NCBI RefSeq assembly: GCF_023073715.1
Contig: NZ_JADPKA010000097.1
Coordinates: forward strand, 62,001 to 126,000
Origin: Bradyrhizobium sp. 164
Lineage (GTDB): Bacteria > Pseudomonadota > Alphaproteobacteria > Rhizobiales > Xanthobacteraceae
DNA length: 64,000 bases
Direction: 5' to 3'
Shown here piece by piece: positions 26,235 to 34,336 of this stretch. The notes under the pieces are model-generated. The model saw only the letters and a program-made list of their open reading frames with translations, was not told the DNA's origin and made no database searches. The position numbers and the translations under genes are program-made. Every line of letters begins with the position of its first letter. The first letter of the stretch is position 1.

Positions 26235-27005
26235 TCAGCTTTTGCGCTGGGCGACCATGAAGAGACGCCGGAACGGGAACAGCGTCTGCCCCGCCGCATT
26301 CTTCGGATAGGCCTTGGCAACGCGCATCCCATAGGCCGCTTCGAACGCGGCCTTCTCATCGCCCTGCAACACATCGAGATAGCGCGTCAGCCAGGTCCCC
26401 TTGGTCCATTCCTTCACGGGGTTCTCGCCTTCGAGCACCTGCAGATATTCCGTCTCCCAGATGTCGATATAGGCCGACATCGGTGCAAGCAGATCATGAT
26501 AGAAGGCCGGCGCTTCGACCGGCGGTGGCGTAACGAGATGCGCGACCTTGGACCGCCAGGGACCATTCAGCGCGGTCTCGCCGATCAGCACGTGCGACGG
26601 TGCGGTGAAGTTGCGCGGCATCTGCACCGCGAGCATGCCGCCGGGGGTCACCTTCTCCATCACCGACGAAAACAGCGCCGCGTGATTGGGCAGCCAGTGC
26701 AGTGCGGCATTGGAATAGATCAAGTCGTATTGTTGGGCAGGGCGCCAATGGCCGAGATCCTCATGCGACCATTCCACCTCGGGCGCGGTCTTGCGGCCGG
26801 CCGCGACCATCTCGGCCGAGCCCTCGACTCCCGTCACGGTGGCCTCAGGCCAACGCTCCCTAATCAGTTTGGTCACGTTGCCGGCGCCGGCGCCGAGATC
26901 GGCGATCGCGCGCGGAGCGAAATCCGGAATCCGCATCAACAGGTCTAGGGCGGGCCGGAGCCGGTGGCCGGAGAACTTCAGATATTGCTGCGGGTCCCAA
27001 ACCAT
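26235..27005 (-). CDS. tam: Trans-aconitate 2-methyltransferase
   Basis: A 256-residue SAM-dependent methyltransferase. The N-terminus MVWDPQQYLKFSGHRLRPALDLL is characteristic of Tam, followed by the SAM motif ADLGAGAGN (residues 35-43) and SNAALHWLPNH. The C-terminal part (VLEGENPVKEWTKGTWLTRYLDVL) also matches Tam. The enzyme methylates trans-aconitate, a dead-end by-product of the citric acid cycle, and acts in the cytosol. The gene is single on the minus strand and divergent from the SDR gene. Confidence 0.9.
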   Translation of the reverse strand: MVWDPQQYLKFSGHRLRPALDLLMRIPDFAPRAIADLGAGAGNVTKLIRERWPEATVTGVEGSAEMVAAGRKTAPEVEWSHEDLGHWRPAQQYDLIYSNAALHWLPNHAALFSSVMEKVTPGGMLAVQMPRNFTAPSHVLIGETALNGPWRSKVAHLVTPPPVEAPAFYHDLLAPMSAYIDIWETEYLQVLEGENPVKEWTKGTWLTRYLDVLQGDEKAAFEAAYGMRVAKAYPKNAAGQTLFPFRRLFMVAQRKS

Positions 27006-27148
27006 CGCTCGCGCCTTTTCTTTTTCGTATTTCCTTCGCCGAAGCTTCTGGTTACCACTGCTCGTCCCGGTCGGGCAATTCGCAAAGCCCGCAGGACCGG
27101 GCAGGAAACGAAAGCAACAGCCAGAAGCAATTAAGAAAGCGTGTGACC

Positions 27149-27892
27149 ATGGACCTCGGGCTCAAATCGAAAACCGCTGTCGTCACGGGCGCGAGCATCG
27201 GCATCGGCCGCGCCATCGCCAAGGGCCTTGCTGCCGAAGGCGTGCGCGTCGTGGGCGTGGCGCGGCGGAACGACCTTCTCGCCGAACTGGTGAAAGAAGT
27301 CGGCGGCGGGTTGATTGCTCCGTTCGAGCAGGACGTGATGGCGAAGGACGCCGCCGAGAACATCGCGGCCTTCGCCGTGAGCGAGCTCGGCCATGTCGAC
27401 ATCCTCGTCAACAATGCCGGTGGCAGCCGTCCGCTGCCCGTTGATGCGCCCGACAGCAAATGGGACGAGGCGATCGCGCTGAATTTCACCAGCTACCGCC
27501 GCATCGCGCACGCGCTGCTGCCGCAGATGATCGAACGCAAATGGGGCCGCATCGTCAATATCACCGGCAAGTCCGAGCCGGAGGGCCTGAACGCCGCCTT
27601 CGCCGCCAAGGCCGCCGTGCATGCCTGGGCCAAGGGCCTGTCACGCGAGATCGGCGCGCACGGCATCACCATCAACTGCATCCCGCCCGGCCGCATCATG
27701 AGCGAGCAGATCCGCCGCAACTACCCGCCGGACTATCGCGAGCGCTTTGCCGAGGAAGAGATCCCGGTCGGCTATTGGGGCGAGCCGGAAGATCTCGCTG
27801 CGCTCGCGGTGTTCCTGGCATCACCGGTGGCGCGCTACATCACGGGCACGGTGATCCCGGTGGACGGGGGCTTGCGGAGATATCAGTTTTAA
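27149..27892 (+). CDS. Short-chain dehydrogenase/reductase family protein with atypical active site
   Basis: A 247-residue SDR. The cofactor motif TGASIGIG (residues 14-21) and structural VNNAGG are normal. The usual catalytic Tyr-x-x-x-Lys is read here as AFAAK, with Ala at the Tyr position, and the Ser 13 residues earlier is also replaced, so ordinary carbonyl reduction is doubtful. The C-terminus (PVARYITGTVIPVDGG) is normal for the family. The frame can also start at a GTG six bases upstream; ATG at 27149 gives the standard N-terminus MDLGLKSKTAVVTG. The gene is single, divergent from tam. Confidence 0.85.
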   Translation: MDLGLKSKTAVVTGASIGIGRAIAKGLAAEGVRVVGVARRNDLLAELVKEVGGGLIAPFEQDVMAKDAAENIAAFAVSELGHVDILVNNAGGSRPLPVDAPDSKWDEAIALNFTSYRRIAHALLPQMIERKWGRIVNITGKSEPEGLNAAFAAKAAVHAWAKGLSREIGAHGITINCIPPGRIMSEQIRRNYPPDYRERFAEEEIPVGYWGEPEDLAALAVFLASPVARYITGTVIPVDGGLRRYQF

Positions 27893-27989
27893 GGGCGGGC
27901 TGCTGAATCCGCTCGGCCCGCGAATGCATGCGGGGTCCGGTTTGCTGGCAGGGCTGTCGCATATGATCTCTTGGAGCGGCTTGAGCAAG

Positions 27990-28130
27990 CGCCTCGTCGT
28001 TCGAGACGACCGCTTCCAGCGGTCTCCTCAGGATGAGGCTAATTGGCATCGGGCCCGTTGAAACTGCTGCCGCACACTCCGCCTCATCCTGAGGAGCCCG
28101 CCAAAGCGGGGGGTCTCGAAGGAAGGGCCG
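27990..28130. repeat. Intergenic palindromic repeat, CCTCATCCTGAGGAG type
   Basis: Two outward-facing halves share GCGCCTCGTCGTTCGAGAC / GTCTCGAAGGAAGG ends and CTCCTCAGGATGAGGC / GCCTCATCCTGAGGAGC cores, giving one large stem-loop. It lies between convergent genes (27.9-28.2 kb) and holds no coding sequence. The CCTCATCCTGAGGAGC core is a dispersed element widely present in Bradyrhizobium relatives. Confidence 0.7.
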
Positions 28131-28179
28131 CAAAGAATGCTGCTTGCCATATGGGATTGCCCTGGGTTGCGGGCGGACC

Positions 28180-28797
28180 TCACGGTTTGACGTAGCTCCA
28201 GCCCTGTTCCTGCAGCTCCATGACGCGGACGACACCGGATTTGACAAGCGTGGCCTGTGGAATCAGGCTTATGTCCTTGTTCTCCGCCTTACGCATGTTT
28301 TCCTGCGTGTTGCCGCAAGCCTTGAAGGCGATTTCGGGATTGCTCATCGCTAGCACCTCGATCCGAGGCTTCACCGGCGAGGTGTCGTCACGCAGCATGT
28401 GAAGACCTGGACCAAAGGTGACAACCTCGATCGATACTGGTTCACCGCGATCGCGGTAGTATTGCGCGACGTTGGTCGCATTGTTGAGTGTGAGGTTCAT
28501 CATCGCAGGTTCGTTGGAATTGACCTGCAGGATCAGCCGGTGCGGCTTGCTGGCGCTCTCGGTTTTTGTTGCCTGCGTCATCATCGTGTTGTTCGCAGCG
28601 GCCTGCTTGCTTGTGTGGTTATGCTCCGGCTTTCTCGCCGGCTTCTGTCGAGCCGGATGCTTCGGGTAGCTCGCGTGACTGTTCGCACTCGCCTGCGGGA
28701 GCCACTGGTTGTCCTGCTGCGCCTGCGCGCTTGGTCCGATCAGAAGCAGCATCGCCAGGCCGCTGATGACTGCCATCGTCAACTTTGGATTAATCAT
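28180..28797 (-). CDS. Exported DsrE/DsrF-like family protein
   Basis: A 205-residue protein with a signal peptide (residues 1-26, ending SAQAQ). A low-complexity His/Lys/Ala/Pro-rich linker (27-82) leads to a DsrE-like domain (85-205): PHRLILQVNSNEPAMMNLTLNNATNVAQYY, VSIEVVTFGPGLHMLRDD, and FKACGNT with Cys161 at the position of the conserved DsrE cysteine. DsrE-fold proteins often relay sulfur, but exported single-domain forms are of unknown role. It is the last gene of the four-gene operon, 24 bases after the VasI-like gene. Confidence 0.8.
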   Translation of the reverse strand: MINPKLTMAVISGLAMLLLIGPSAQAQQDNQWLPQASANSHASYPKHPARQKPARKPEHNHTSKQAAANNTMMTQATKTESASKPHRLILQVNSNEPAMMNLTLNNATNVAQYYRDRGEPVSIEVVTFGPGLHMLRDDTSPVKPRIEVLAMSNPEIAFKACGNTQENMRKAENKDISLIPQATLVKSGVVRVMELQEQGWSYVKP

Positions 28798-28821
28798 CTC
28801 GTGTCTCCCGTTCCCTGACCA

Positions 28822-29451
28822 TCACCTTCCTGGTCTGGCGACGGCATGTGGCCATTTGCATGCAGCCCCCATTTTTTTGCGCACATTCTTGAATCCGCTG
28901 AGCAGGAAGTGTCCCTCTTGCACCGCGCCAGTACGGGTGGAAAGACGCACATCGATGTAACCGTCATCGGGTAGCGACCTCAGCAACTGCACGACGTCGC
29001 CGCCGAAAGCAACGCCAGAGCCGAATGACGGCGAGGCTGCCGTGAGTTGCATTGGCGGCTCCGCATTGAGCTGAAAGGAGACGACGTATTCGTTTGCATT
29101 GCGCGACACCGTCGGTCCTGCGACCATGACTTCCGTCCGGCCTTTGCGGCAGTGGATTGCGAGTTGCATCGCCGCGCCATCCGAGCCGCCAATGGAAGAG
29201 GTGGTGGCGGTGACGATCGGTGAATAGTCGACCGGCGAAGTGGTCTCGCTGACCAGCCAGCTATCGTCCGACGCCCGCCGGCCGGGCGGCGGAATCTTGC
29301 GGGACAGATCTTGTAGACATTCCAGCCGGGCTGCCCCCTCCATCGCCGAACAAGCCCGAAGTGTTTCCATGGGATCGCTCGTGTTTTGCGCGTAAGCGAT
29401 TCCACAGGCGACGTTCAGGGCGAGGGCAATCGGAGGAGCGGCAGTCTTCAT
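28822..29451 (-). CDS. Exported VasI/TagO-like protein
   Basis: A 209-residue secreted protein. After a signal peptide (to about residue 21) comes LRACSAMEGAARLECLQDLS, a cysteine-pair motif (Cys34, Cys45) found at the mature N-terminus of VasI/TagO and other envelope proteins, then a beta-rich domain beginning SWLVSETTSPVD with LAIHCRKGRTEVMV. This resembles type VI secretion-associated VasI, yet no other T6SS gene is in the window. The ATG at 29451 overlaps the stop of the TAXI gene (ATGA), indicating coupling. The longer upstream frame is not favoured. Confidence 0.65.
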   Translation of the reverse strand: MKTAAPPIALALNVACGIAYAQNTSDPMETLRACSAMEGAARLECLQDLSRKIPPPGRRASDDSWLVSETTSPVDYSPIVTATTSSIGGSDGAAMQLAIHCRKGRTEVMVAGPTVSRNANEYVVSFQLNAEPPMQLTAASPSFGSGVAFGGDVVQLLRSLPDDGYIDVRLSTRTGAVQEGHFLLSGFKNVRKKMGAACKWPHAVARPGR

Positions 29452-30491
29452 GGCCTCGCCTGTACGCTGCGAGCCTTGCGATCCAGCCATACCTGCGCAG
29501 CTTGGAATCGGGTGAGCCCTGGAACCTCTGCCGCGAGATTGATCGACTGCCATTTCGGATCGAAGCCTGGAGCCTGCAGGCGGTCGATTCGCGAGAACAG
29601 GTACTCGACAAGGCGCGCCACGCGTTGGTAGCGATTCGAACGTTGCGGCCAGTTGAAGGCAACGAGCGCTGTTGGCACCGCGATGGTCGAGACCCGCTCG
29701 CCTTGCCTGATCAGATTGGGATACTCATTGGCGTCAAGGCTCGCGGGCAGATAATAGTCCTCGAACTTGCTGTCGTAAGGGACCGGGAGGAACTTGAATC
29801 CAGCCTCCCAGCGGCCCTTTACGAAGGCGTCGACCGGTTTCGATGTGATGAACACGACGGCCGACATCTCGCCCTTGCGCATCTGTTCCAAGGCAACCTG
29901 ATGCGGAATGAATGTCTTGTCGACATCGATGCCGAGGCGGCTGAAGATCAGTGGTCCTGAATAGGCGGCTGCGGTGCCCAGAGTGTTGAAGTTCACTTTC
30001 TTGCCGGCAAGATCCTGCAGACTCGCGATTTCCGGTCGCACGAAAATGTGCAGCTCGGATGGGAAGAGATTGAGCAGATACGTGATGCGGCTTCGGATCT
30101 GCGGTGCCTGAACCTTGTACTCTTCGAGTGCGTCGGAATTGATGATGGCGGTATCCACGCCACGCAAATAGAGCAGCGCATTCAGATTGTCGGTGGCGCC
30201 CCGGGTGACGATCGGCAGGAGATGCAGGTCTGCTCCGTCATCGACGACGCGAGCCATTTCTGCGGCGAGGCGGATCGGCGCGCCCTCGAGCAGGCCGCTG
30301 GCGAGCCCGACCGTCCAGGCGTTCATCCGGTCTTTTTCGTTCTCTAGCGGGAGCGGCCGTCGGACCATTTGTGCCTCGGCCCTGGCGCTTTTTCCGGTTT
30401 GCGCTTCCAGGCGAGCCGGCTGAAGCATCGAGGCGAATGTCGTCAGCGCGGCGAGCAGAAGCAACGAGGTTGAATTTGGCACCCTGTTCAT
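29448..30491 (-). CDS. TAXI-family TRAP-type solute-binding protein (orphan)
   Basis: A 347-residue exported protein of the TAXI group (TRAP-associated extracytoplasmic immunogenic protein). It has a signal peptide (residues 1-31, ending LEAQT) and family segments WTVGLASGLLEGAPIRLAAEMARVV, VDTAIINSDALEEYK, LAGKKVNFNTLGTAAAYSGPLIFSRLGI and YYLPASLDANEYPNLI. TAXI proteins normally feed a fused TRAP permease; none is encoded next to it. It is the second gene of the operon, 63 bases downstream of the coiled-coil gene. Confidence 0.82.
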   Translation of the reverse strand: MNRVPNSTSLLLLAALTTFASMLQPARLEAQTGKSARAEAQMVRRPLPLENEKDRMNAWTVGLASGLLEGAPIRLAAEMARVVDDGADLHLLPIVTRGATDNLNALLYLRGVDTAIINSDALEEYKVQAPQIRSRITYLLNLFPSELHIFVRPEIASLQDLAGKKVNFNTLGTAAAYSGPLIFSRLGIDVDKTFIPHQVALEQMRKGEMSAVVFITSKPVDAFVKGRWEAGFKFLPVPYDSKFEDYYLPASLDANEYPNLIRQGERVSTIAVPTALVAFNWPQRSNRYQRVARLVEYLFSRIDRLQAPGFDPKWQSINLAAEVPGLTRFQAAQVWLDRKARSVQARP

Positions 30492-30554
30492 GTCGTTCCC
30501 TTCTGGATCATCTGTCGCAACCTTTTGTCCCGCCGAAATGCAACGGGCCGATTC

Positions 30555-32195
30555 TCAGCGCCGCAGCGCATCCAGCCGTTCCTTCGCTTCGCGAATACCG
30601 CCCCGGTGTGCCTTCGCGTAGAGTTCTCGAGCCTTGGCCGCTTCGCCGCGCGTTCCATAAGTCCCCCAGGCGGATAAGACCGCCGGATCATATGTCTCCG
30701 CGAGCATGAAGCTTGCCTGCGCAATGTCCTTCTCAGCCGCGAGCTCGAGGACAATCCGCGCTGCACCGATATTTCCCTGGTCGAGCAATGCCCTGGCGCG
30801 CGGGATCAATCGGGCCTCCGCCTCGTTTTGATTTGCGGCTGTCGGCGGCTCCGGTACGGTCACTTCCACGTTCTGCCTCGCCGGCAAGATGACGCCTTCA
30901 TTCGTTTGCTCCACCGGAAGGCGCACATCGGTCAGGCCCCTTGCCGATGCGCCGGCTCTTTCCCGAGCTTCGACCGCGCTCCGCTCCTGTTGCAGCGACT
31001 GCCGCAACTCGGCAATCTCGCGCGTCGCTGCCTGTCTCTGCTGCGAGGCCGCATCGGCCGCCTCGCGCAATTGCACGTTCCGCGTTTCGATCTCACGGCG
31101 CGTTTCCGCAAGTTCTCTCGCGAGCGCGCTTGCATGCGCCTGGGCCTCTTCGAGAGCGCGCCGTTGTTGTTCGGCATTGGCCGTCATCGCTTGCGCTGCT
31201 TTGGTCCCGGCGACGAGGTCGGCGTTCTTCTGCCGCTCGTCTTGCAAAGACTGCCGCAGCTCCGCAATCTCCCGCTCCGCCGCCTCGCTTTGCTCCGCTG
31301 CCGCAGCTTCCGCCATGAGCGATCCGCGAGGTATTCCGGCGAGTTCGCTCGCGAGTGCGGCGGCGCGTGCCTGCGCCTCGTGGCGTTGTTGCTCAGCGCT
31401 CGCCGCCGCTGCCTGCGCGGTGTTCGCCTGCTTCACGAGCAGGCCGCTTCTTTGCCGCTCCTGCTGAAGGGACTGCTGCAGTTCTGCGATCTCGCCCGCC
31501 GCCGCCTCTCTCTGCTGCGCGGCCACTTCGTCCGCCTTTCGGGATTGTGCCTTACCAGCATCGATCTCGCGGCGCGCTTCGGCAAGTTCGTTCACGAGCG
31601 CGGCGCTGTGGGCTTGCTCCTGTTGAAGTGATTTCTGCAGCTCCTCCGCGGCGATTTCCGCCGCCTGCGTGCGCTGGACTGTCTCGTCGAGCTCTCGGTG
31701 CGCCTCGGCCAGCTGATTGGCGAGTGCTTCAACGCGCGGAGCGTTTTCGTCCAGCCGCTGCTGAGCTCGAACCACGCTTGCCGGCTCCGCGTGCATCAGG
31801 GCTCCGGCCGTTTCGTTCTGAAGGGGAGCTAGCGATCCGGTCGTGATTTCCGGCCGCTGATCGAGGCTGAGGGCGCTCTCACTGCCGATGCGCGTCATGT
31901 CCGGAAACGTTTGCGCATTGAAGGGCTCGAACACACCGAGCAGGGAAGCGCCAACGAGGATGATAGGAACAAAAATTGCCACCGCCACCAGCCAACTGCC
32001 CGATCGTTCCTCCTCTGGATCGGCTTCCTCGATCGCCGGACACCAATGGGTCGGCGCAGGATTGATGGGAGAGCCGTCCTGCCAGACCCATTTGCCCGCC
32101 TCCGATGACCAATGGCCGACCTCAACAGCCCCGGTCGCATCTTCCACCCAGATGCCTTCTCCGTTCCTCGGTGCAGTATCAATTGGTCGGCGCAT
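30555..32195 (-). CDS. Membrane-anchored long coiled-coil protein with Sel1-like C-terminus
   Basis: A 546-residue protein with an unusual layout. Residues 1-52 (PIDTAPRNGEGIWVEDATG, ending PTHWCP) resemble small DUF551-like domains. One transmembrane helix follows (about 68-88, VAVAIFVPIILVGASLLGVF). A Glu/Ala/Gln/Arg coiled coil spans about 140-415 and contains repeated EIAELRQSLQQER modules. The last 80 residues contain Sel1/TPR-like helices (ARIVLELAAEKDIAQASFMLAETYDP and EAAKARELYAKAHRGGIREAKERL). Topology suggests a cytosolic N-domain and a periplasmic rod. It opens the operon. Family name unknown. Confidence 0.78.
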   Translation of the reverse strand: MRRPIDTAPRNGEGIWVEDATGAVEVGHWSSEAGKWVWQDGSPINPAPTHWCPAIEEADPEEERSGSWLVAVAIFVPIILVGASLLGVFEPFNAQTFPDMTRIGSESALSLDQRPEITTGSLAPLQNETAGALMHAEPASVVRAQQRLDENAPRVEALANQLAEAHRELDETVQRTQAAEIAAEELQKSLQQEQAHSAALVNELAEARREIDAGKAQSRKADEVAAQQREAAAGEIAELQQSLQQERQRSGLLVKQANTAQAAAASAEQQRHEAQARAAALASELAGIPRGSLMAEAAAAEQSEAAEREIAELRQSLQDERQKNADLVAGTKAAQAMTANAEQQRRALEEAQAHASALARELAETRREIETRNVQLREAADAASQQRQAATREIAELRQSLQQERSAVEARERAGASARGLTDVRLPVEQTNEGVILPARQNVEVTVPEPPTAANQNEAEARLIPRARALLDQGNIGAARIVLELAAEKDIAQASFMLAETYDPAVLSAWGTYGTRGEAAKARELYAKAHRGGIREAKERLDALRR

Positions 32196-32329
32196 GGATC
32201 AGGCCTCGTTCGACAGCGAGTCCGTTGCGGCGAATACTTCGGCCTGTTCGCATGGTTTCAGTCCTCGCCCAAAACACGCTTAGATCGAAATAACCGCTTA
32301 TAATTATTAAATATTTAAATGTATTAACC

Positions 32330-32358
32330 ATATAATTTTGACGCTATACAAAAGTCAA
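32330..32358 (-). promoter_or_regulatory. Sigma-70-like promoter for the four-gene envelope operon
   Basis: On the minus strand TTGACT (32358-32353), a 17-base spacer and TTATAT (32335-32330) form a good -35/-10 pair. It lies in the most AT-rich stretch of the window (about 32285-32365). A partial inverted repeat (AATTTTGAC at 32334, GTCAAATT at 32354) straddles the spacer and could be an operator. The leader to the coding start at 32195 would be about 130 bases. Confidence 0.55.
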
Positions 32359-32434
32359 ATTAAATCATGCATGCGGGCACGGATCGCATCAGCGCATTGC
32401 CGCAAGTCTGGTCCGTCTCGGCGGATGCGCCCAG

Positions 32435-32895
32435 ATCATCAGGGGATTTACGAACTGGGCTGGAAGCCGGCGACCTTCGTCGCTCAGACGGCGAGCAGTG
32501 TCGCGGGAGTCCTGGCGCCGGCGGGTTACGAAGCCGCCCAAGGCATCGTGAGTTCGGCATATCTCAAGGACGCCAGCGACCCGCAATGGGCCCACGATCA
32601 GGAGATGAAGGACTGGCGGGCTTGGATGTCGAAGTACCATCCGCAGGGCGACGTCAACGATTACCTCAACGTCTGCGCCTACGCTCAGGCCTGGTGCCTG
32701 GTGAAGATCCTCGAACAGGCAGGCCCGCACCTTACGCGCAAGAACATCATGGCGAGAGCGACGAGCGTCGATTTTCGCGTTCCCGTGCTCCTTCCCGGAA
32801 TCGCTCTCGAAAACAGCAAGACTGATTATCGCCTGATCAAGAAGGTCCGTTTGATGAAGTTCGAAGGCAAGCGATGGGCGCTATTGCCGGAATAG
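32435..32895 (+). pseudogene. Truncated branched-chain amino-acid-type ABC binding protein (C-terminal remnant)
   Basis: The frame from IYELGWKPATFVAQTASSVAGVLAPAGYEAAQG to the stop at 32893 matches the last 150 or so residues of a periplasmic LivJ/LivK-type binding protein (EWRAWMSKY-like MKDWRAWMSKYHPQGD, ILEQAGPHLTRKNIM, PVLLPGI, LMKFEGKRWAL). The signal peptide and the first half are missing. Upstream is AT-rich DNA and non-homologous frame. I read it as a 5'-deleted relic; the exact boundary is approximate. Confidence 0.7.
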
Positions 32896-32972
32896 GAAGC
32901 GAACAATACCATTTGCTTTTCGAGCGGCAGCGGAGCTTCGTCCTCGCCCGACGCCAGGTTTGGGAATGAGTC

Positions 32973-33950
32973 ATGAGAGCAGTTGTCGTCGAAAACTACG
33001 ATCGCATTGAAAACATCGCCATCAAGGAGGTCGCGAGGCCGGAGCTGTCGCCAGGGCACGTCAGGGTTCGGGTCCAGGCGGCCGCGGTCGGGTTCGTGGA
33101 CGGCTTGAAGGTGCAGGGCCTCTACCAGACCAAGGACCCTCTGCCCTTTACGCCCGGCTCGGAATTTGCGGGCGTCGTCGATGAGGCGGCTTCCGATGTG
33201 GTGGGCTTTGCACGAGGGACGCCGGTCATCGGGATGGTCCGAAACGGCGGCCTTGCAGACTATATTTGCGTTCGGGCCGCAGACCTCTTCGTGACGCCGA
33301 ATGGCATCGATCCAGAAACGGGAGCCGCCTTCTTTGCCAACTATCTCACGGCGCTCTATGCGCTCAGTGCGCGGGCCAAGCTGGTCAGGGGCGAGACACT
33401 TCTGGTTCTAGGTGCTGCGGGCGGCGTCGGCATAGCCGCCGTTCAGGTCGGAAAGTTGCTGGGCGCGCGGGTGATCGCGGCGGCATCGACCGATCACAAG
33501 CGAAGGTTTGCGATCAGGTTCGGCGCGGATGCCGCCCTGGACTACACGGGTGAGAGGTGGCGCGACGAGCTCAGCGAGCTGACAGGCGGTCACGGCGCCG
33601 ATGTCATCTATGATCCGGTCGGCGGCGACCTGAGCCTTCAGGCGTTTCGGTCGATCGCGTGGAACGGCCGGCACCTCGTGATCGGCTTTGCCTCAGGGAC
33701 CATTCCGGCGCTGCGGTTCAATCTGCCCCTCCTGAAAGGGGGTGCGCTGCTGGGCGTGGACCTGGCCCAGATCGGCCGTCGAGAGCCGGAGGTACGAGAC
33801 CGTTCGGTTGCCCAATTGTTCGACTGGCTCAGCAACAAGACGCTTATTCCGGTTGTCGGAAAGGTTTTCCCTTTCGAGGAATTCCGGGATGCCTTCGCGG
33901 CGATGACGACGCGCTCCGCCCTCGGGAAGATGGTTGTTCGGATCAGCTGA
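32973..33950 (+). CDS. NADPH:quinone oxidoreductase-like MDR family protein
   Basis: A 325-residue zinc-free medium-chain reductase. It begins MRAVVVENYDRIENIAIKEVARPELSPGHVRVRVQAAAVGFVDGLKVQG, has PGSEFAGVV, and a cofactor motif LGAAGGVGIAAVQVGKLLGA. The cysteines of zinc-type alcohol dehydrogenases are missing, and the 'GADxxxDY' segment (GADAALDYTGERW) marks the quinone oxidoreductase branch. It is a cytosolic NADPH-dependent reductase for quinones or enones. The gene is single between the pseudogene and the exporter. Confidence 0.9.
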   Translation: MRAVVVENYDRIENIAIKEVARPELSPGHVRVRVQAAAVGFVDGLKVQGLYQTKDPLPFTPGSEFAGVVDEAASDVVGFARGTPVIGMVRNGGLADYICVRAADLFVTPNGIDPETGAAFFANYLTALYALSARAKLVRGETLLVLGAAGGVGIAAVQVGKLLGARVIAAASTDHKRRFAIRFGADAALDYTGERWRDELSELTGGHGADVIYDPVGGDLSLQAFRSIAWNGRHLVIGFASGTIPALRFNLPLLKGGALLGVDLAQIGRREPEVRDRSVAQLFDWLSNKTLIPVVGKVFPFEEFRDAFAAMTTRSALGKMVVRIS

Positions 33951-34336
33951 CGACAGCGACCATCCGATCAGTCGGGCGCATGGCGACGAGATGATCGGAT
34001 ATGCTGCTCGCGAAGCGGACCGCGCATTCCAGCGAACCAATGCGCGCCTGTGCCCATCGATGGCAGGATAGCATCCTGCCGGTGTTTTGCCCGACGTGTC
34101 AACGTCGCTGCGACGGCAGATGTCGTCCCGGTGCAGTTGGAAAACCCCTTGTCGATCAAACCCATCCCTACTGTGCATGGGGTTGTTTTCGCACTTTTTG
34201 TCTGAGCGCCCAGCTGCGGGCGTGCGCATACACAGCATGCGTGCTTGTCTCTGTGGCAGGCGGCCCGGCCGTAGTACATGCCGAAAGCCCATCAACACGC
34301 CGCCGGTGCAATGCGCAAGGCAATGACAATAACGCA
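33951..34336. other. Intergenic stretch without recognisable gene
   Basis: About 385 bases between two plus-strand genes. Frames that span it encode only composition-typical, non-homologous strings. I see no repeat family member, terminator or clear promoter. Confidence 0.5.

Noticed and set aside
28822..29451. Type VI secretion locus
   Set aside because: Only a VasI-like protein is present; no tss genes, Hcp, VgrG or ClpV are encoded in the window.
34001..34336. N-terminal extension of the DHA2 exporter
   Set aside because: The extra 112 residues are Cys/Arg-rich and unlike any exporter N-terminus; the ATG at 34337 gives the normal start.
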